A DNA stretch of 14,622 nt, from assembly GCA_022573485.1 (NCBI GenBank), contig JACZTW010000056.1, positions 1 through 14,622 on the forward strand, written 5' to 3'. The position numbers and the translations under genes were made by a program. Positions 13,092 to 14,622 of this stretch are shown here, piece by piece. The stretch's first letter is position 1. The number at the start of each line of letters is the position of its first letter. Below the pieces are notes generated by a model, which saw only the letters and a list, made by a program, of their open reading frames with translations, was not told the origin of the DNA and ran no database searches. Source of the stretch: Planctomycetota bacterium (GTDB lineage Bacteria > Planctomycetota > Phycisphaerae > UBA1845 > CAIVHJ01).

Positions 13092-14622
13092 ATGAGACAA
13101 ACTGTAGTATTAACAGCATTTGCAGCACTCGTGCTCGTCGGACCCGTATGGGGCCAGCAGCGCATCGAGAAAGACCACCGTGCCCAGAATCCGGACCCGC
13201 TGGAAATACTGGCGCGAAAGGCTGCCCTGCGTCTCGCGGGGTTCGAGGTGCAGGCAGAGGAAGAAACCGACTCCGCCGATTCCATGCAAGTCGGCAGGCC
13301 GAAACTCAGAGTGTACTACGACCCCGAGACCGGCATGTTGATGATCGACGGCCCGCCGGAGGAAATCACAGTTGAGCAGACCGTGACGGCGGATCTGCTT
13401 GCCGAAGCGAGCCGATCGATCCAGGGCGTAGTGCTACCGCCCATGGTGATGGGAGCTTACCGCAGGTTTCTCGATGCACTGCTGAACAAATATGGTTGCA
13501 ATCCGTCCAATTCCCTCCTCACCGACCGCACCATGTTGGTCAAGGTGCCGCGGATGATCAAGGCGCTGGCCTTGCTCCAGGGCAGAACCACGGCCACGGT
13601 CGAGGACTTGCGGGTCTTGAAGTACATCCTCACCTTCCGCGTGCCCGAGGAGGTCTACGATATGTTGGACGAGATCCTGCAACACATCATCGAAGAGCAG
13701 GAGATGGCCGAATTGGAGCAGGCGGGGGATGAGGAATTGGAAGCCCAGCAGGGACAGGACGCCGCCCAAGAGGGCGAAAGCGAAGAACAGGCGGCAGCCG
13801 GAGAAGGCGAGAGCGATTTCGCGGACGATCTGATGGAGGCTCTGGATTCGGAGGATAGCGGCTCCGACGAGCACAAACCGGTGCAATTGCAGGCCAAGTC
13901 CGGCGGCGAGCCTTCAAGCCGATATCAATTCAATGCGCCGCAATCGGTCAAGAATCTGGAATTACTGCTGGGCCGAATCAACGGCCGCCTGGAGCGCAAC
14001 ATCTCTGACTCGGAGGTGCATCCCGGGGGTTCGCCGCGCACGTGGAAGCGGATGAAATCCTTCGAAGAGTTTCTCGATGCCGATCCCGCAGAAACCGCCA
14101 ATTGGATGGATCGCATCCAACCCAGTCTGCCTCGCGTTTACCGGCGCGAAAAGAAGCACGTGGGCGGCGAAATGGTGATCGTCCGCGACGTCAGCCAATC
14201 CATGGAGGGCCGCTATGCGCGGTGGACCTCGTCGGTCGTCACGAAATTGGTCGAGTTGGTGCGCAAGAAACGGATGCGGATCGGATATATCGAGTTCAAC
14301 CATGTTTCTCGCAAGTACAGCTATGCCGGCCGATTTTTCACCCGGGATTACGACAAGATTGTCGAAATCGCCTCCAACGTGGTTTGCTCGGGCGTGACCA
14401 ATTACCAATTGCCCTTGCGGGACGCGTTGAAGGAATTTCGGGCGCGCGGGACCAACAATAAGCACATCATCTTTCTCACCGACGGTGAGCCGACCCAGGG
14501 CGATTGGCTGGTGCGCGAGGAGCGGAAGATGGCCAAGATCCTGAACGTGGCCATCCACACCCTATTCATCGGCACGACGGAATGTCCGGAAATCCTGGAC
14601 ATCATCTCCGAAGAGTCGGGGG
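13092..14622 (+). CDS. Exported VWA-domain protein with MoxR/RavA-lid-like region (3' end outside window)
   Basis: The frame is open from ATG 13092 to the window end (510 codons, no stop). The N-terminus MRQTVVLTAFAALVLVGPVWG looks like a signal peptide. Residues about 100-200 resemble the helical lid of MoxR/RavA-type AAA proteins (LLTDRTMLVKVPRMIKALAL, then EDLRVLKYIL), but no Walker A or B motif precedes it. A Glu/Gln/Asp-rich low-complexity linker (about 203-260) separates this from a VWA domain starting near 358 with a complete metal-ion-dependent adhesion site: DVSQS (366-370), Thr436 and TDG (463-465). VWA domains bind protein partners through a divalent metal. The gene follows the secretin-N gene by 24 bases, with a GAGAGGGA ribosome-binding site, so it is probably co-transcribed. 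The VWA call is firm; the lid similarity is by eye. Confidence 0.85.
   Translation, partial: MRQTVVLTAFAALVLVGPVWGQQRIEKDHRAQNPDPLEILARKAALRLAGFEVQAEEETDSADSMQVGRPKLRVYYDPETGMLMIDGPPEEITVEQTVTADLLAEASRSIQGVVLPPMVMGAYRRFLDALLNKYGCNPSNSLLTDRTMLVKVPRMIKALALLQGRTTATVEDLRVLKYILTFRVPEEVYDMLDEILQHIIEEQEMAELEQAGDEELEAQQGQDAAQEGESEEQAAAGEGESDFADDLMEALDSEDSGSDEHKPVQLQAKSGGEPSSRYQFNAPQSVKNLELLLGRINGRLERNISDSEVHPGGSPRTWKRMKSFEEFLDADPAETANWMDRIQPSLPRVYRREKKHVGGEMVIVRDVSQSMEGRYARWTSSVVTKLVELVRKKRMRIGYIEFNHVSRKYSYAGRFFTRDYDKIVEIASNVVCSGVTNYQLPLRDALKEFRARGTNNKHIIFLTDGEPTQGDWLVREERKMAKILNVAIHTLFIGTTECPEILDIISEESG

Noticed and set aside
13064..13375. 103-codon plus-strand frame overlapping the end of the secretin-N gene
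   Set aside because: It is in a different frame from the 510-codon VWA protein, which has a signal peptide and complete MIDAS motif; this frame is a shadow.

Overview
The window reads as one densely packed, single-strand (+) operon for a type II secretion (T2SS)-like system. Gene order is gspF-gspG-gspH-gspI-gspJ-gspK, then a PilM-PilN fusion (GspL-like), a PilO-like protein (GspM-like), a giant protein built of secretin N-type domains, and the first 510 codons of an exported von Willebrand factor A (VWA) protein that runs off the end. High GC, very acidic long pseudopilins, a GspK with an EF-hand loop, a PilM-PilN fusion and secretin-N repeats without a barrel together suggest a Planctomycetota-like bacterium. 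That is a judgement from gene style, not from a marker gene.

Layout. 1-1153: inner-membrane platform protein GspF, entered part-way, with an in-frame TAA at 65-67 in its N-terminal domain. 1212-6028: the five pseudopilins G, H, I, J, K, mostly joined by stop/start overlaps. 6000-8974: the inner-membrane assembly proteins. 8949-13067: a 1372-residue exported protein with about eleven tandem N1-like modules and no recognisable secretin beta-barrel. 13092-end: an exported protein with a MoxR/RavA-lid-like helical region and a VWA domain with a complete MIDAS motif.

How the parts would work together (family knowledge): an upstream GspE-type ATPase, not in the window, acts on GspF. GspG polymerises into the pseudopilus, with H-I-J-K forming its tip. 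The PilMN- and PilO-like proteins link the cytoplasmic motor to the periplasm, and the N-domain protein would provide rings or a scaffold in the periplasm.

The most unusual feature is that the prepilin leader peptides of three of the five pseudopilins are encoded by repetitive DNA. gspH has a REP-like palindrome, gspI has five tandem AATCCGC heptamers, and gspK has heptamer arrays in inverted orientation that also carry the gspJ stop and the gspK start. In each case the array ends just before the prepilin-peptidase site, so the repeat-encoded peptide would be cut off the mature protein. The second is the repeat-only secretin-N protein, whose first ten modules each carry a basic loop at the same place, facing a set of strongly acidic pseudopilins. 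No RNA genes, CRISPR array, transposase or clear terminator is visible. No stretch over 300 bases lacks a gene.
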